Shown here: positions 1 to 6,890 of the stretch, one piece after another | Layout of the letters: each line of letters begins with the position of its first letter | Numbering within the stretch: position 1 is the first letter of the stretch | Assembly (NCBI GenBank): GCA_035526665.1 | Contig: DATLBY010000487.1 | Location: forward strand, 1 to 18,862 | Reading direction: 5' to 3' | Source of the DNA: DATLBY01 sp035526665 | GTDB taxonomy: Bacteria > Acidobacteriota > Terriglobia > Bryobacterales > Bryobacteraceae | DNA length: 18,862 bases | Notes under the pieces: generated by a model | Told to the model about the DNA's origin: nothing | Seen by the model: the letters and a program-made list of their open reading frames with translations, nothing else | Database searches by the model: none | Program-made: the position numbers and the translations under genes

Positions 1-329
1 GCATCCTTCAGAAGATAACCGCGCGCACCCGCCCGCAGGGATTCGCGAACGTAAACCGGATCCTTATGCATGCTCAGAATAAGAATGCGGCTCTCGGGGC
101 AATTTTCCAGAATGCGGCGTGTGGCTTCGACGCCATTCACGTTGGGCATACCGATATCGATAATAAGAACGTCGGGACGCAGAGCGCAGGCGAGGTCGAC
201 GGCTTGCTGACCGTCGCCGGCCTCGCCGATCACTTCCAGGTCCGGCTCCTGATCGAGAATCAGCCGGAATCCCTTGCGAACTACGGCGTGATCATCGGCT
301 AGAAAGATGCGAGTTTTGCGCGGCATCAT
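1..329 (-). CDS. NarL/FixJ-type response regulator, receiver domain (partial, runs off left edge)
   Basis: The visible 109 codons are a complete CheY-like receiver domain. An acidic pair is at Asp12-Asp13 in the stretch FLADDHAVVRKG, the expected phospho-acceptor is Asp58 in LIIDIGMPNVNG, Ser86 follows a hydrophobic beta strand, and the conserved Lys108 is in GYLLKDA. The sequence style is that of the NarL/FixJ class, which normally carries a LuxR-type helix-turn-helix at the C terminus. That half lies outside the window, so DNA binding is inferred. The start is one of two adjacent ATGs (329 or 326). Neither has a clear Shine-Dalgarno. The start sits inside the end of the upstream histidine kinase gene (overlap about 38 bases), so translational coupling is likely. 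The kinase of the same class next to it is the obvious phosphodonor. Family assignment is firm; the regulated genes are unknown. Confidence 0.93.
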   Translation of the reverse strand, partial: MMPRKTRIFLADDHAVVRKGFRLILDQEPDLEVIGEAGDGQQAVDLACALRPDVLIIDIGMPNVNGVEATRRILENCPESRILILSMHKDPVYVRESLRAGARGYLLKD

Positions 330-1605
330 TTACTGATTCGAACGGCAATTCCACCTCAATTGTCACACCGTGTCCCTCTATCGATTTCACTTTGAGTACT
401 CCCCCGGCCGTTCGGGCGCGGGCGCGCATGCCTACAAGTCCGAGACCGGCAGGGTTGCGCTCCTTCGCGAAGCCTCTTCCGTCATCGGAAATGGTAAACA
501 CCAGACGGGAATCATGGAAACGGAGATGCATGCGCACCAGTGTTGCGGTGGCATGGCGCGCGATATTCGTGAGGGCTTCCTGGGCGATGCGGAACAACTG
601 AGTCTCGGTTTCACCGGACAGCCGGTGACATCCGACAGCCTCATAACTCACCTGGACGCCCGTACGCTGAGAGAAGGTGTCGGCAAGCCACTGCAGACTG
701 ACACTGAGCCCGAAATCGTCAAGGATGCTGGGACGGAGAAGTTGGGACAACTCGCGGGCGTTATCTATGGCTTGTTTGACCAGCGCGAGGCAGTCTTCCA
801 TACCGGTCACTTCATATCGCCGGGCATTATGCATGGCTACAAGGTTAGCCTCCAGGGCGCTCAGGGTCTGGCCGAACTCGTCATGCAATTCGCGGGAAAA
901 CCGCCGCGCAGTCTCCTCCTGATCCGACATCGTACGGGAAGATAGCGCCCCCAGTTCCGCGGCTTGCCAGTTCAGGCGGCGGAACATCTGCCTGACGGTA
1001 TGAATGGTGGCTATTGCCGCGGCGGTTGCCGTCAGAAGAGCGATTCCAAGGAGAAGAAGTGAATTGCGAACCCGCGTGCGCGTCCCCTCCATCTCTCGTT
1101 TCTGGGCCGCGGCCGCTGCGTCAAAGTAGGAGCCCGCCAGTTCGGCGAGTACCGTGATGAGGTCTTCGTGAAGACGGTAAAAAAGTTCGGGTGGAGATTC
1201 ACCGGTGCCAAGGATACGCCGGCCCTCCGCGATGAATGCTTCGGCTGAATCGCTGACCTTGCTCCACAGATGGGGGTTGCTGGTTGCGCGGCCGTTGTTG
1301 ATAGTGCGGCGAATAGCGCGCTCGCGGATTTCGAGCGTCTCCAACAAAGCCTTGCGGTTCGTCGGTTCGCGCGCCACGGCCAGAGTGTAGAAGACGGCGC
1401 TCAAGCTGTCTTCGTTCCTTTGGATATCGTCAATGAGCCGCAGTGTTGCACGCTGCTCTTCCACTAACCGTGCCGCACCCGACTCGGCCGAGCGCATGGC
1501 TTCCGTGCCGACAAAAACGGAGGCGGCCAGCAGCAAAATAAGGAGGGTGAATCCTCCCGCTAAGACGTGCAGGAGACGGACGCCGATGGGGCGTTCGCGG
1601 ATCAT
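292..1605 (-). CDS. membrane sensor histidine kinase, NarX/DegS (HisKA_3) class
   Basis: This 437-residue protein has a short cytoplasmic N terminus, a first membrane helix at about residues 12-33, and a mostly helical external region (about 36-180) resembling a four-helix-bundle or CHASE3-like sensor. A second membrane helix follows at about 182-202. The dimerisation/phosphoacceptor helix contains RELHDEFGQTLSAL with the predicted phospho-histidine His241. The ATPase domain shows the N box EALTNIARH (Asn347), DDGRGF (374-379) and GLGLVGM (387-393). This is the HisKA_3 plus HATPase_c arrangement that pairs with NarL-type regulators, and such a regulator follows immediately with overlapping reading frames. 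The start ATG is directly after the TAG of the small secreted-protein gene. The signal is not evident from sequence. Carbonic anhydrase upstream hints at CO2, bicarbonate or pH, but that is only context. Confidence 0.93.
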   Translation of the reverse strand: MIRERPIGVRLLHVLAGGFTLLILLLAASVFVGTEAMRSAESGAARLVEEQRATLRLIDDIQRNEDSLSAVFYTLAVAREPTNRKALLETLEIRERAIRRTINNGRATSNPHLWSKVSDSAEAFIAEGRRILGTGESPPELFYRLHEDLITVLAELAGSYFDAAAAAQKREMEGTRTRVRNSLLLLGIALLTATAAAIATIHTVRQMFRRLNWQAAELGALSSRTMSDQEETARRFSRELHDEFGQTLSALEANLVAMHNARRYEVTGMEDCLALVKQAIDNARELSQLLRPSILDDFGLSVSLQWLADTFSQRTGVQVSYEAVGCHRLSGETETQLFRIAQEALTNIARHATATLVRMHLRFHDSRLVFTISDDGRGFAKERNPAGLGLVGMRARARTAGGVLKVKSIEGHGVTIEVELPFESVNDAAQNSHLSSR

Positions 1606-1908
1606 CTAGCTCGAGTTTCGCATGACTCGATCGGTAGAATTGCGGCATGAGCACGGGCAGGCTCCCGCGTCGCCGCCCTCATTGATTTCCGTGCTGCCAC
1701 TGCGCTGCGAAGCGCGGTTCCGCCGCTCACCGGCATTCGCGATTTGATTGCATTCGGCCTGCTTTCGTTCCTCCAGGCGCCGTTCGGCGTTGGGATGAAG
1801 GCGTCCCGTTTTCATTTTGAAGCGTTCTTCGGCGTCGGTATGAGCTTGGCCCAACAGACAGGACGTCCAAAGGATCGCGAACAGGGAGAGAGTAATAGGG
1901 TGTTTCAT
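1606..1908 (-). CDS. small predicted secreted protein of unknown function
   Basis: A 100-codon frame begins with a convincing signal peptide (MKHPITLSLFAILWTSCLLG, cleavage expected near residue 20-23). A charged segment with the stretch FKMKTGRLHPNAERRLEERK follows, then a polar, Arg/Ser/Asn-rich tail with three closely spaced cysteines (CPCSC). I do not recognise a domain. Support for it being real comes from the signal peptide and from its position: 22 bases after the carbonic anhydrase stop, and its own TAG directly abutting the kinase ATG. There is no good Shine-Dalgarno before the ATG. The tail is unlike a folded domain, so a frameshift or an over-long reading frame in the last 50 codons cannot be excluded. 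It could be an exported accessory or ligand-presenting factor for the kinase, but nothing in the sequence proves this. Confidence 0.55.
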   Translation of the reverse strand: MKHPITLSLFAILWTSCLLGQAHTDAEERFKMKTGRLHPNAERRLEERKQAECNQIANAGERRNRASQRSGSTEINEGGDAGACPCSCRNSTDRVMRNSS

Positions 1909-1930
1909 AATTCGCTTGCAAACTCATTGT

Positions 1931-2608
1931 TCAGGCGGCGGCAACGGGGCCGGAACGACGGAACCGAGGTTCGGGAGTAGCTGACACGTAGCCGCTATCA
2001 ATGGGCACGAAGCAGCCGGATCGCGCGTCGTAGGACCGGATCTCCCCCGTCGCGATCTCATACGTCCAGCCGTAGATCTGGAGGTCGCCTCGGGCCAAAG
2101 CGACGCTAACAGGCGGATGCGTCTTCAAGTGCTCCAACTGTTCAATCACGTTTTCCTCCATCAGCCGTTGGAGCTGGGTCTTCTCATCGGGACAGCAGTA
2201 GTTCTCCAAAACAATCCGCCGGGCGCCCTCGGCGTGATGCAGCCAGCGTGATACAGCCGGCATGAGGCGCACCGACTCCGGATGCAGCACGCCTTTCATG
2301 GCGCCGCAATCCGAGTGGCCGCAGATGATGATGTTCGGTACTTTGAGCACCGACACGGCGTATTCGATAGTTGCCGTGACGCCCCCGGTAACGTCGCTGT
2401 AGGGCGGGACGATGTTGCCGGCATTGCGGCAGATGAACAGCTCTCCGGGGCTGCACTGTGTGAGCATCTCCGGCATCACCCGCGAGTCGGAGCAGGTGAT
2501 AAGCAGGGCCGGCGGATTTTGCGTTGATGCAAGTTCCCCGAAAAGGCTCTGGTACTGCGGATATACGCCGCAACGGAATCGTTGTACTCCCTCAAATAAT
2601 TTGCGCAT
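1931..2608 (-). CDS. beta-class carbonic anhydrase
   Basis: This 225-residue enzyme should interconvert CO2 and bicarbonate in the cytoplasm. All zinc-site signatures of the beta class are visible: Cys39-x-Asp41-x-Arg43 in LLITCSDSRVMP, and His98 with Cys101 in CGHSDCGAMKG. The family motif RNAGNIVPPY is at 61-70, and the C terminus shows the typical QIYGWTYEIATGEI strand pair. The Asp-Arg dyad that orders the active site is intact, so the enzyme should be active. Length is normal for bacterial CynT/Can-like enzymes. There is no signal peptide. It heads the minus-strand cluster and is divergent from a SulP transporter, a pairing seen elsewhere as neighbours or even fusions. This suggests that the transporter moves bicarbonate. 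The ATG at 2608 is preceded by a GAGG about ten bases upstream. Confidence 0.96.
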   Translation of the reverse strand: MRKLFEGVQRFRCGVYPQYQSLFGELASTQNPPALLITCSDSRVMPEMLTQCSPGELFICRNAGNIVPPYSDVTGGVTATIEYAVSVLKVPNIIICGHSDCGAMKGVLHPESVRLMPAVSRWLHHAEGARRIVLENYCCPDEKTQLQRLMEENVIEQLEHLKTHPPVSVALARGDLQIYGWTYEIATGEIRSYDARSGCFVPIDSGYVSATPEPRFRRSGPVAAA

Positions 2609-2616
2609 GTATTTTT

Positions 2617-2636
2617 GCCTCGAGGCGGCGCGCCGC
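2617..2636. repeat. two abutting GC-rich palindromes in the carbonic anhydrase leader
   Basis: GCCTCGAGGC (2617-2626) and GCGGCGCGCCGC (2625-2636) are each perfectly self-complementary. They lie 8 to 28 bases before the carbonic anhydrase ATG. The presumed Shine-Dalgarno GAGG of that gene falls inside the first palindrome. They could fold in the leader RNA or be protein-binding sites; no function is known. Confidence 0.4.
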
Positions 2637-2673
2637 GGAATGTGACCTGTGAACTAGTGCGCCCCTCCTTTGC

Positions 2674-2702
2674 AGTAGACGACGCAACGAGTGTGAAGGC
2701 AA
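2674..2702 (-). promoter_or_regulatory. candidate sigma70-type promoter for the carbonic anhydrase cluster
   Basis: Reading the minus strand, TTGCCT (2702-2697) and TCTACT (2679-2674) are separated by 17 bases. Each matches the -35 and -10 consensus at four of six positions. Transcription would begin near 2667, about 60 bases before the carbonic anhydrase ATG. In GC-rich DNA such matches occur by chance, so this is a weak call. Confidence 0.3.
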
Positions 2703-2799
2703 GCAAAAAAGGGACGATCTACAGAACAAGGCTACGAATCGGACCGAAGAACCCGTAGTGTATTGCGGACCGCGCTGAAATCGAGCAGGCTGGAAGAAA

Positions 2800-2817
2800 G
2801 CCGCGACATATCGCGGC
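2800..2817. repeat. short hairpin just before the SulP ribosome-binding site
   Basis: The 18 bases form seven-base arms GCCGCGA and TCGCGGC around the loop CATA. The hairpin ends directly at a GAGGGA that probably serves as ribosome-binding site for the transporter gene (TTG start at 2834). It may influence translation or be an operator half-site pair. Confidence 0.4.
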
Positions 2818-2833
2818 GAGGGAACCTTACCTT

Positions 2834-4381
2834 TTGAACTCCGAAACGTTAAAGCACGATCTTCTGGCGTCCGTCGTGGTGTTTCTGGTGGCGCTTCCGT
2901 TGTGCATGGGAATCGCGATCGCGTCCGGCGCTCCGCCTGCAATGGGGCTCGTCACCGGTATAATTGGCGGCCTTGTAGTTGGCGCAATGTCCGGCTGTCC
3001 ACTGCAAGTGAGCGGTCCAGCCGCCGGTCTGGCTGTGCTGGTTTACGAAATCATCCACAAGGGAGGATTGCAGACGCTGGGACCTGTAGTGTTGCTGGCC
3101 GGCCTGATGCAAGTCTGCGCCGGCTTGCTGCGGGCCGGTCAGTTCTTTCGGATGATTTCGCCGTCGGTGATCTTCGGCATGCTGGCGGGAATCGGCATTC
3201 TGATCTCGGCCGCGCAGTTCCATGTCATGGTGGACGACAAGCCGCGGGAGAACGCCGTGGAAAATTTGAGGTCTATACCGGAGTCGATTTGGAAGGGCCT
3301 CTTTCCAGTCGACGGGAGCAATCACCACCTTGCCGCCTACGTAGGAGCAGGAACCATTGTGATTCTCATTCTCTGGGCCCGGTTCGCGCCGTTGAAGCTG
3401 AAATGGATTCCGGGTGCGCTGCTCGCGGTCGGTGCAGCCACCGCCGCCTCGGCCGTTTTGGCGCTTCCCATTCAATACGTCCAGCTGAGCGACAACTTTC
3501 TAAGCGCATTGCCATTTGTAAACCTTCGCGAGCTTTCCGGGTTGCTTACCGCAGACATCTGGCTACTGGCGCTCACTGTTGCGTTTGTGGCTAGCGCGGA
3601 GACTCTACTCTCGGCCGCCGCCGTGGATCAGATGCACGATGGCCCCAAGGCGAACTATAACCGGGAGCTATTCTCCCAAGGAGTGGGCAACGCGATTTGT
3701 GGAATGCTGGGCGCGCTGCCGATGACCGGTGTGGTGGTGCGAAGCGCCACTAATGTGGCGGCGGGCGCAAAGACAAGGACGTCGGCAATGCTTCACGGGG
3801 TATGGCTGCTCACCCTGGTAGCTGCAGTCCCAAGCCTGCTGAGGTTAGTGCCTACTGCCAGCCTGGCCGCAGTATTAGTTTACACCGGATACAAGCTGGT
3901 AAATGTGCAAAACGTAAGGCGGCTGCTGCGCTATGGGGGCGCACCGGTGCTGATCTATGCGGCTACCGTCATAGGGATCGTCGGCATGGACTTGCTGCGA
4001 GGAATTCTGCTCGGCCTGGCTCTATCGGTCGCGAAGGTCATCTATGCGAGAACGCATTTCTCCGTCAGGCTGCTCAAGGATGAGAACCGGAACCGGATTG
4101 ATGTTCTCCTGGAAGGGGCAGCGACTTTTCTCAGGCTGCCAAAGTTCGCGGACTCTTTGGAAGCGATCCCGCGCGAATATGAGACACACGTACATTTAAG
4201 GGATCTTGAGTACGTGGACGATGCGTGTCTGGAGGCGCTGTCAAATTGGCAGATGCGGCGGACCGCGAAGGGTTGCGTGGTTGTGGTGGAGTGGGGAGAA
4301 GCCCTGAGGCTATACCGCGACAAGAATCCGCTGGGGGCATATCAGCGAGCCGAAATCGAAGTCTCTGCCGCCACGCATTGA
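2834..4381 (+). CDS. SulP-family anion transporter with STAS domain, probable bicarbonate transporter
   Basis: This 515-residue membrane protein has the SulP layout. A short N terminus (SETLKHDLLAS) leads into a long transmembrane region (about residues 8-400) with the family stretch LQVSGPAAGLAVLV. A cytoplasmic STAS domain (about 415-510) follows, containing HLRDLEYVDDACLEAL. SulP proteins carry sulfate, bicarbonate, other anions or dicarboxylates by secondary transport. The substrate cannot be read directly from the sequence, but divergence from a beta-carbonic anhydrase favours bicarbonate. The start is TTG at 2834. The next in-frame ATG (near 2908) would remove the first membrane helix, and GAGGGA at 2818-2823 is well placed for the TTG. 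Length is normal. No terminator is seen directly after the stop. Confidence 0.93.
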   Translation: MNSETLKHDLLASVVVFLVALPLCMGIAIASGAPPAMGLVTGIIGGLVVGAMSGCPLQVSGPAAGLAVLVYEIIHKGGLQTLGPVVLLAGLMQVCAGLLRAGQFFRMISPSVIFGMLAGIGILISAAQFHVMVDDKPRENAVENLRSIPESIWKGLFPVDGSNHHLAAYVGAGTIVILILWARFAPLKLKWIPGALLAVGAATAASAVLALPIQYVQLSDNFLSALPFVNLRELSGLLTADIWLLALTVAFVASAETLLSAAAVDQMHDGPKANYNRELFSQGVGNAICGMLGALPMTGVVVRSATNVAAGAKTRTSAMLHGVWLLTLVAAVPSLLRLVPTASLAAVLVYTGYKLVNVQNVRRLLRYGGAPVLIYAATVIGIVGMDLLRGILLGLALSVAKVIYARTHFSVRLLKDENRNRIDVLLEGAATFLRLPKFADSLEAIPREYETHVHLRDLEYVDDACLEALSNWQMRRTAKGCVVVVEWGEALRLYRDKNPLGAYQRAEIEVSAATH

Positions 4382-4494
4382 AAGCCATTGTCGAACTAGC
4401 GCACACTGATGAACGCCAGACGTTTCACCGTCGGGGCTGATACGGGTTTCGCCGCGCACGTCGGAACAAGTGTAATCGCAAAGAGGGCTACCAG

Positions 4495-4509
4495 TTGCCG
4501 GCGCGGCAA
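4495..4509. repeat. short inverted repeat downstream of SulP
   Basis: TTGCCG and CGGCAA pair perfectly around a GCG loop. An A-run follows on the plus strand, so it is not a plus-strand intrinsic terminator. On the minus strand the T-run would precede the hairpin, so it is not a terminator there either. Function unknown. Confidence 0.35.
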
Positions 4510-4542
4510 AAACCATTGGCGGAGCCACATTCGACTGTCAAG

Positions 4543-4572
4543 TAGACCCGCCGCATGTCGCCACCGGGTCTA
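4543..4572 (+). terminator. eight-base inverted repeat, possible weak terminator or regulatory site
   Basis: The arms TAGACCCG (4543-4550) and CGGGTCTA (4565-4572) are perfect reverse complements around a 14-base loop. The downstream sequence GCATTTGT is only weakly U-rich, so termination would be inefficient or factor-assisted. It lies about 160 bases after the SulP stop and about 80 bases before the rimP -10-like box. A protein-binding or upstream regulatory site is therefore equally possible. Confidence 0.35.
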
Positions 4573-4649
4573 GCATTTGTCAGGATTGTGTTCCTATCAA
4601 CTTCGCGGCATTGTGTTTTTGGCGCTGCGCCAATTCGCCCGGAATACGG

Positions 4650-4655
4650 TATACT
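4650..4655 (+). promoter_or_regulatory. candidate -10 box of the rimP-nusA-infB operon
   Basis: TATACT matches the -10 consensus at five of six positions and lies about 20 bases before the rimP leader hairpin. No good -35 hexamer is found 16-18 bases upstream. Transcription would begin near 4662, giving a leader of about 50 bases that contains the hairpin. Confidence 0.4.
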
Positions 4656-4675
4656 GTGGTTGTCGAAGGTAACCA

Positions 4676-4697
4676 GTGCGCGAAAGCGCACTTTTTT
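4676..4697 (+). terminator. terminator-like hairpin in the rimP leader (putative attenuator)
   Basis: GTGCGC and GCGCAC (4676-4681, 4686-4691) form a perfect six-base stem closed by a GAAA tetraloop. Six T residues (4692-4697) follow immediately. This is the form of an intrinsic terminator, yet it sits only 15 bases before the rimP ATG and after the likely promoter. It is therefore better read as an attenuator at the head of the operon than as the terminator of the SulP gene. A comparable rimP leader attenuator has been described in other bacteria. NusA, encoded in the same operon, modulates hairpin-dependent termination and is known to feed back on its own operon in E. coli. Confidence 0.6.
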
Positions 4698-4712
4698 ATT
4701 GCCCGTAAAGCA

Positions 4713-5186
4713 ATGCAGAGCAACAGGGAAACTATCGAAAGCAGGGTCGCCGCGATCGTCGAACGCGTCGGGACGCCCGGCGCTATAGAGGCCGTGGAAG
4801 TCCAACTTCTCGGGGGAGGGAAGGCCAGGCTGCTGCGTATATACATTGATAAGCCAGATGGCGTGACCCATGCGGATTGCGAATTCATCACGCGCGAAGT
4901 CGGAAATATCCTCGATGCGGAAGAAATCATTCCCGGTGGCGGTTACACCCTGGAGGTCAGCTCACCCGGTGTCGAACGTAAGCTGTCGAAACCAACCGAC
5001 TTTCAGCGATTTGTCGGTAAAAAGGCAAAAATCGTGCTCCGGGAGCCGGTACAGAACCAGAAAACGTGGCAGGGAACACTGGCAGGCTTTGCAGATAATG
5101 TGGTCACGCTGCAGCCGTCCACCGGTGAAAAGATTCAGGTGTCTCTCGAATTGGTCGAGAAAGCGAACCTGAAGTTTGAGTGGTAG
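4713..5186 (+). CDS. rimP: ribosome maturation factor RimP
   Basis: This 157-residue protein is needed for 30S subunit maturation. The N-terminal domain includes LRIYIDKPDGVTHADC (41-56). The hallmark LEVSSPGVERKL stretch (SPGVER at 84-89) is intact, followed by the small C-terminal beta-barrel domain (about 95-157). The frame is open further upstream to 4611, but family members begin about where MQSNRETIESRV begins. The upstream extension would also translate the leader hairpin. I therefore chose the ATG at 4713. It is the first gene of the long plus-strand operon, directly before nusA, the usual bacterial order. The ribosome-binding site before the ATG is weak. Confidence 0.95.
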   Translation: MQSNRETIESRVAAIVERVGTPGAIEAVEVQLLGGGKARLLRIYIDKPDGVTHADCEFITREVGNILDAEEIIPGGGYTLEVSSPGVERKLSKPTDFQRFVGKKAKIVLREPVQNQKTWQGTLAGFADNVVTLQPSTGEKIQVSLELVEKANLKFEW

Positions 5187-5242
5187 TCCGGCTTAAGCAA
5201 TCCAATCCACACAATACATACGTAAGAGGAAGGGAACTCGCA

Positions 5243-6814
5243 TTGGCATCGATCTTTGAATCTATCGAAATTTTGAGCAAGGAGAAGGGGATCGATCCCC
5301 AGATCGTCATTACGGCCGTCAAGGACGCGATGCTGGTCGCCGCGCGCAAACAGTTCCGCACCAATGAAGACCTGGTCGCCGAAATGGATGAGAAATCCAA
5401 TACGATTCAGATCTTTGCCGTCAAAAAGGTCGCGGATCCCATTGAAGACCCATTAAATCAAATCAGCCTTGAAGAGGCGCTGGCGCTGGACCCATCAGCT
5501 GCCATCGGCTCTCAAATCCGCATTCCGAAAGCCACCGAATCGCTCGGCCGCATCTCGGCCCAAACAGCCAAGCAGGTGATTCTACAAAAAGTCCGTGAAG
5601 CGGAGCGCGAGACCATCTTTTCGGAATATAACGATCGCGTGGGCGAGCTGGTCAACTGCATGGTCAAGCGGATTGAGGGGCAGGATCTGATTTGCGATCT
5701 GGGTAAAACCGAAGCCCGCCTCCCCAAGAAAGAGCAGTCCAGGCTGGAAAATTTCAGCGTGGGCGAGCGTGTCCGCTGTGTTATCAAAAGCGTGGAGAAG
5801 GCCGGAAAAAACTCCGGTGTGATCGTATCGCGCGCTGCTCCGGAGCTGGTAGTCCGGCTCTTCGAGCAGGAAGTGCCCGAAATCTACGACAATACGGTCG
5901 TCATCAAGGGTTGCGCGCGCGAGGCGGGCGAGCGCACCAAGATCGCCGTTTTGAGCCGCGACCGAGACGTGGATTGTGTGGGTGCCTGCGTCGGCATGAA
6001 AGGCATGCGCGTGCAATCCATCATCCGCGAGCTGCGGGGCGAAAAAATCGATATTATCGAATTTTCCGATGATCCCGTGGTTTTTGCCACCCACGCGCTC
6101 AGCCCCGCCAAGATCAGCAGAGTCTCGGTGGTGAGCGGAGCGGATCGCCATATGGAAGTCATCGTGGATGACACCCAGCTCTCTTTGGCGATCGGCAAAA
6201 AGGGACAGAATGTCCGCCTGGCAGCCAAACTCCTCGGCTGGAAGGTAGATATCAAGAGCGAAGAGGAAAAGCGGCAGGAAGTGGAATCGCAGATGGCCGC
6301 CCTGGTGGTGCCGGGCGCTCCGGTCTCCGTGCTGATTGAGCACGGGCTGGCGGAAGAGGTGGTGGGAAAACTGCTCGAAGGCGGCATACCCACCGTGGAA
6401 AAGCTCGGCGGGATGACTCCCGAAGAGCTGGAACTGGTTCCGGGGATTGGGCCCAAGATGGTGGAGCAGATTCAGGATGCTGTGGTGAGCTACTACGGTC
6501 AGTTTGAAGAGGCCGTGGACGTGCCGCAGGATAACGAATCGCAACAGCAGGATCCCACGCTGGAAATGGGCCAGGAGCCTTCCGTAGTGGAAGAGGCCGA
6601 TGCCCATCACGGCGCTGGACAAACTGCCGCCCGGGAAGCAGTGGCGGAGCCTGGTACAGAGGAAGCGCACGTCGAATCAGAGGCCGCCGGAGTCTCTGGT
6701 CAGCAGGAGATAGAGGCAGGCGGAGAGGCCGCGGAGATGCACGCCGAGGACTCTGAAGCCAAGTCTACGCATTCGGATGTTACCGAGTCTGATAGACTAA
6801 AGAACGCGGACTGA
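5243..6814 (+). CDS. nusA: transcription termination/antitermination factor NusA
   Basis: NusA binds RNA polymerase and nascent RNA to modulate pausing, termination and antitermination. With the TTG start at 5243 it has 523 residues: an N-terminal polymerase-binding domain (about 1-125, with KEKGIDPQIVITAVKDAM), an S1 domain (about 133-200), and two KH domains. The first KH has GMKGMRVQSIIREL and the second has LAIGKKGQNVRLAAKLLGW (about 316-334). A helix-hairpin-helix unit (LVPGIGPKMVEQI) follows, then an acidic, Glu/Ala-rich tail of about 100 residues. The frame is open to a GTG at 5180 overlapping the rimP stop. I prefer 5243 because AGAGGAAGGG (5225-5234) is a strong, well-spaced ribosome-binding site and family N termini start there. 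The ylxR and ylxQ genes that often separate nusA from infB are absent. Confidence 0.95.
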   Translation: MASIFESIEILSKEKGIDPQIVITAVKDAMLVAARKQFRTNEDLVAEMDEKSNTIQIFAVKKVADPIEDPLNQISLEEALALDPSAAIGSQIRIPKATESLGRISAQTAKQVILQKVREAERETIFSEYNDRVGELVNCMVKRIEGQDLICDLGKTEARLPKKEQSRLENFSVGERVRCVIKSVEKAGKNSGVIVSRAAPELVVRLFEQEVPEIYDNTVVIKGCAREAGERTKIAVLSRDRDVDCVGACVGMKGMRVQSIIRELRGEKIDIIEFSDDPVVFATHALSPAKISRVSVVSGADRHMEVIVDDTQLSLAIGKKGQNVRLAAKLLGWKVDIKSEEEKRQEVESQMAALVVPGAPVSVLIEHGLAEEVVGKLLEGGIPTVEKLGGMTPEELELVPGIGPKMVEQIQDAVVSYYGQFEEAVDVPQDNESQQQDPTLEMGQEPSVVEEADAHHGAGQTAAREAVAEPGTEEAHVESEAAGVSGQQEIEAGGEAAEMHAEDSEAKSTHSDVTESDRLKNAD

Positions 6815-6854
6815 AGCGCTTCTGCGTCGACAATTCCGGTAAGTTGATGGTTGA

Positions 6855-6872
6855 CAAGACAGTACTGTCTTG
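6855..6872. promoter_or_regulatory. perfect 18-bp palindrome between nusA and infB
   Basis: CAAGACAGTACTGTCTTG is exactly self-complementary and lies in the 76-base gap, ending 18 bases before the infB ATG. A TTGACA overlaps its left end (6851-6856), but no acceptable -10 lies 16-18 bases downstream. As DNA it looks like a dimeric regulator site; as RNA it could form a seven-base stem with a GTAC loop close to the infB start. Function unknown. Confidence 0.5.
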
Positions 6873-6890
6873 ATGGTGCAGTTTTTATCT

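Larger units (their letters stand above)
4382..4712. other. gene-free region between the SulP gene and rimP
   Basis: These 331 bases hold no convincing coding sequence; the frames that cross it lack recognisable proteins. They contain two inverted repeats (4495-4509 and 4543-4572), a -10-like TATACT (4650-4655) and a terminator-like hairpin (4676-4697). The region therefore probably comprises the SulP 3' end, the operon promoter and a regulated rimP leader. Confidence 0.6.

Noticed and set aside
370..945. 191-codon plus-strand frame
   Set aside because: It is antisense to the HisKA_3/ATPase part of the histidine kinase, whose motifs are intact.
5180..5242. GTG start of nusA overlapping the rimP stop
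   Set aside because: It gives a 21-residue extension not typical of NusA, while the TTG at 5243 has a strong ribosome-binding site. It cannot be fully excluded.
5582..6670. 362-codon open frame on the minus strand
   Set aside because: It is antisense to the KH and helix-hairpin-helix domains of nusA, with no domain or ribosome-binding site.
6851..6890. Full sigma70 promoter before infB based on TTGACA
   Set aside because: No -10-like hexamer occurs 16-18 bases downstream; the nearest TTATCT is 28 bases away.
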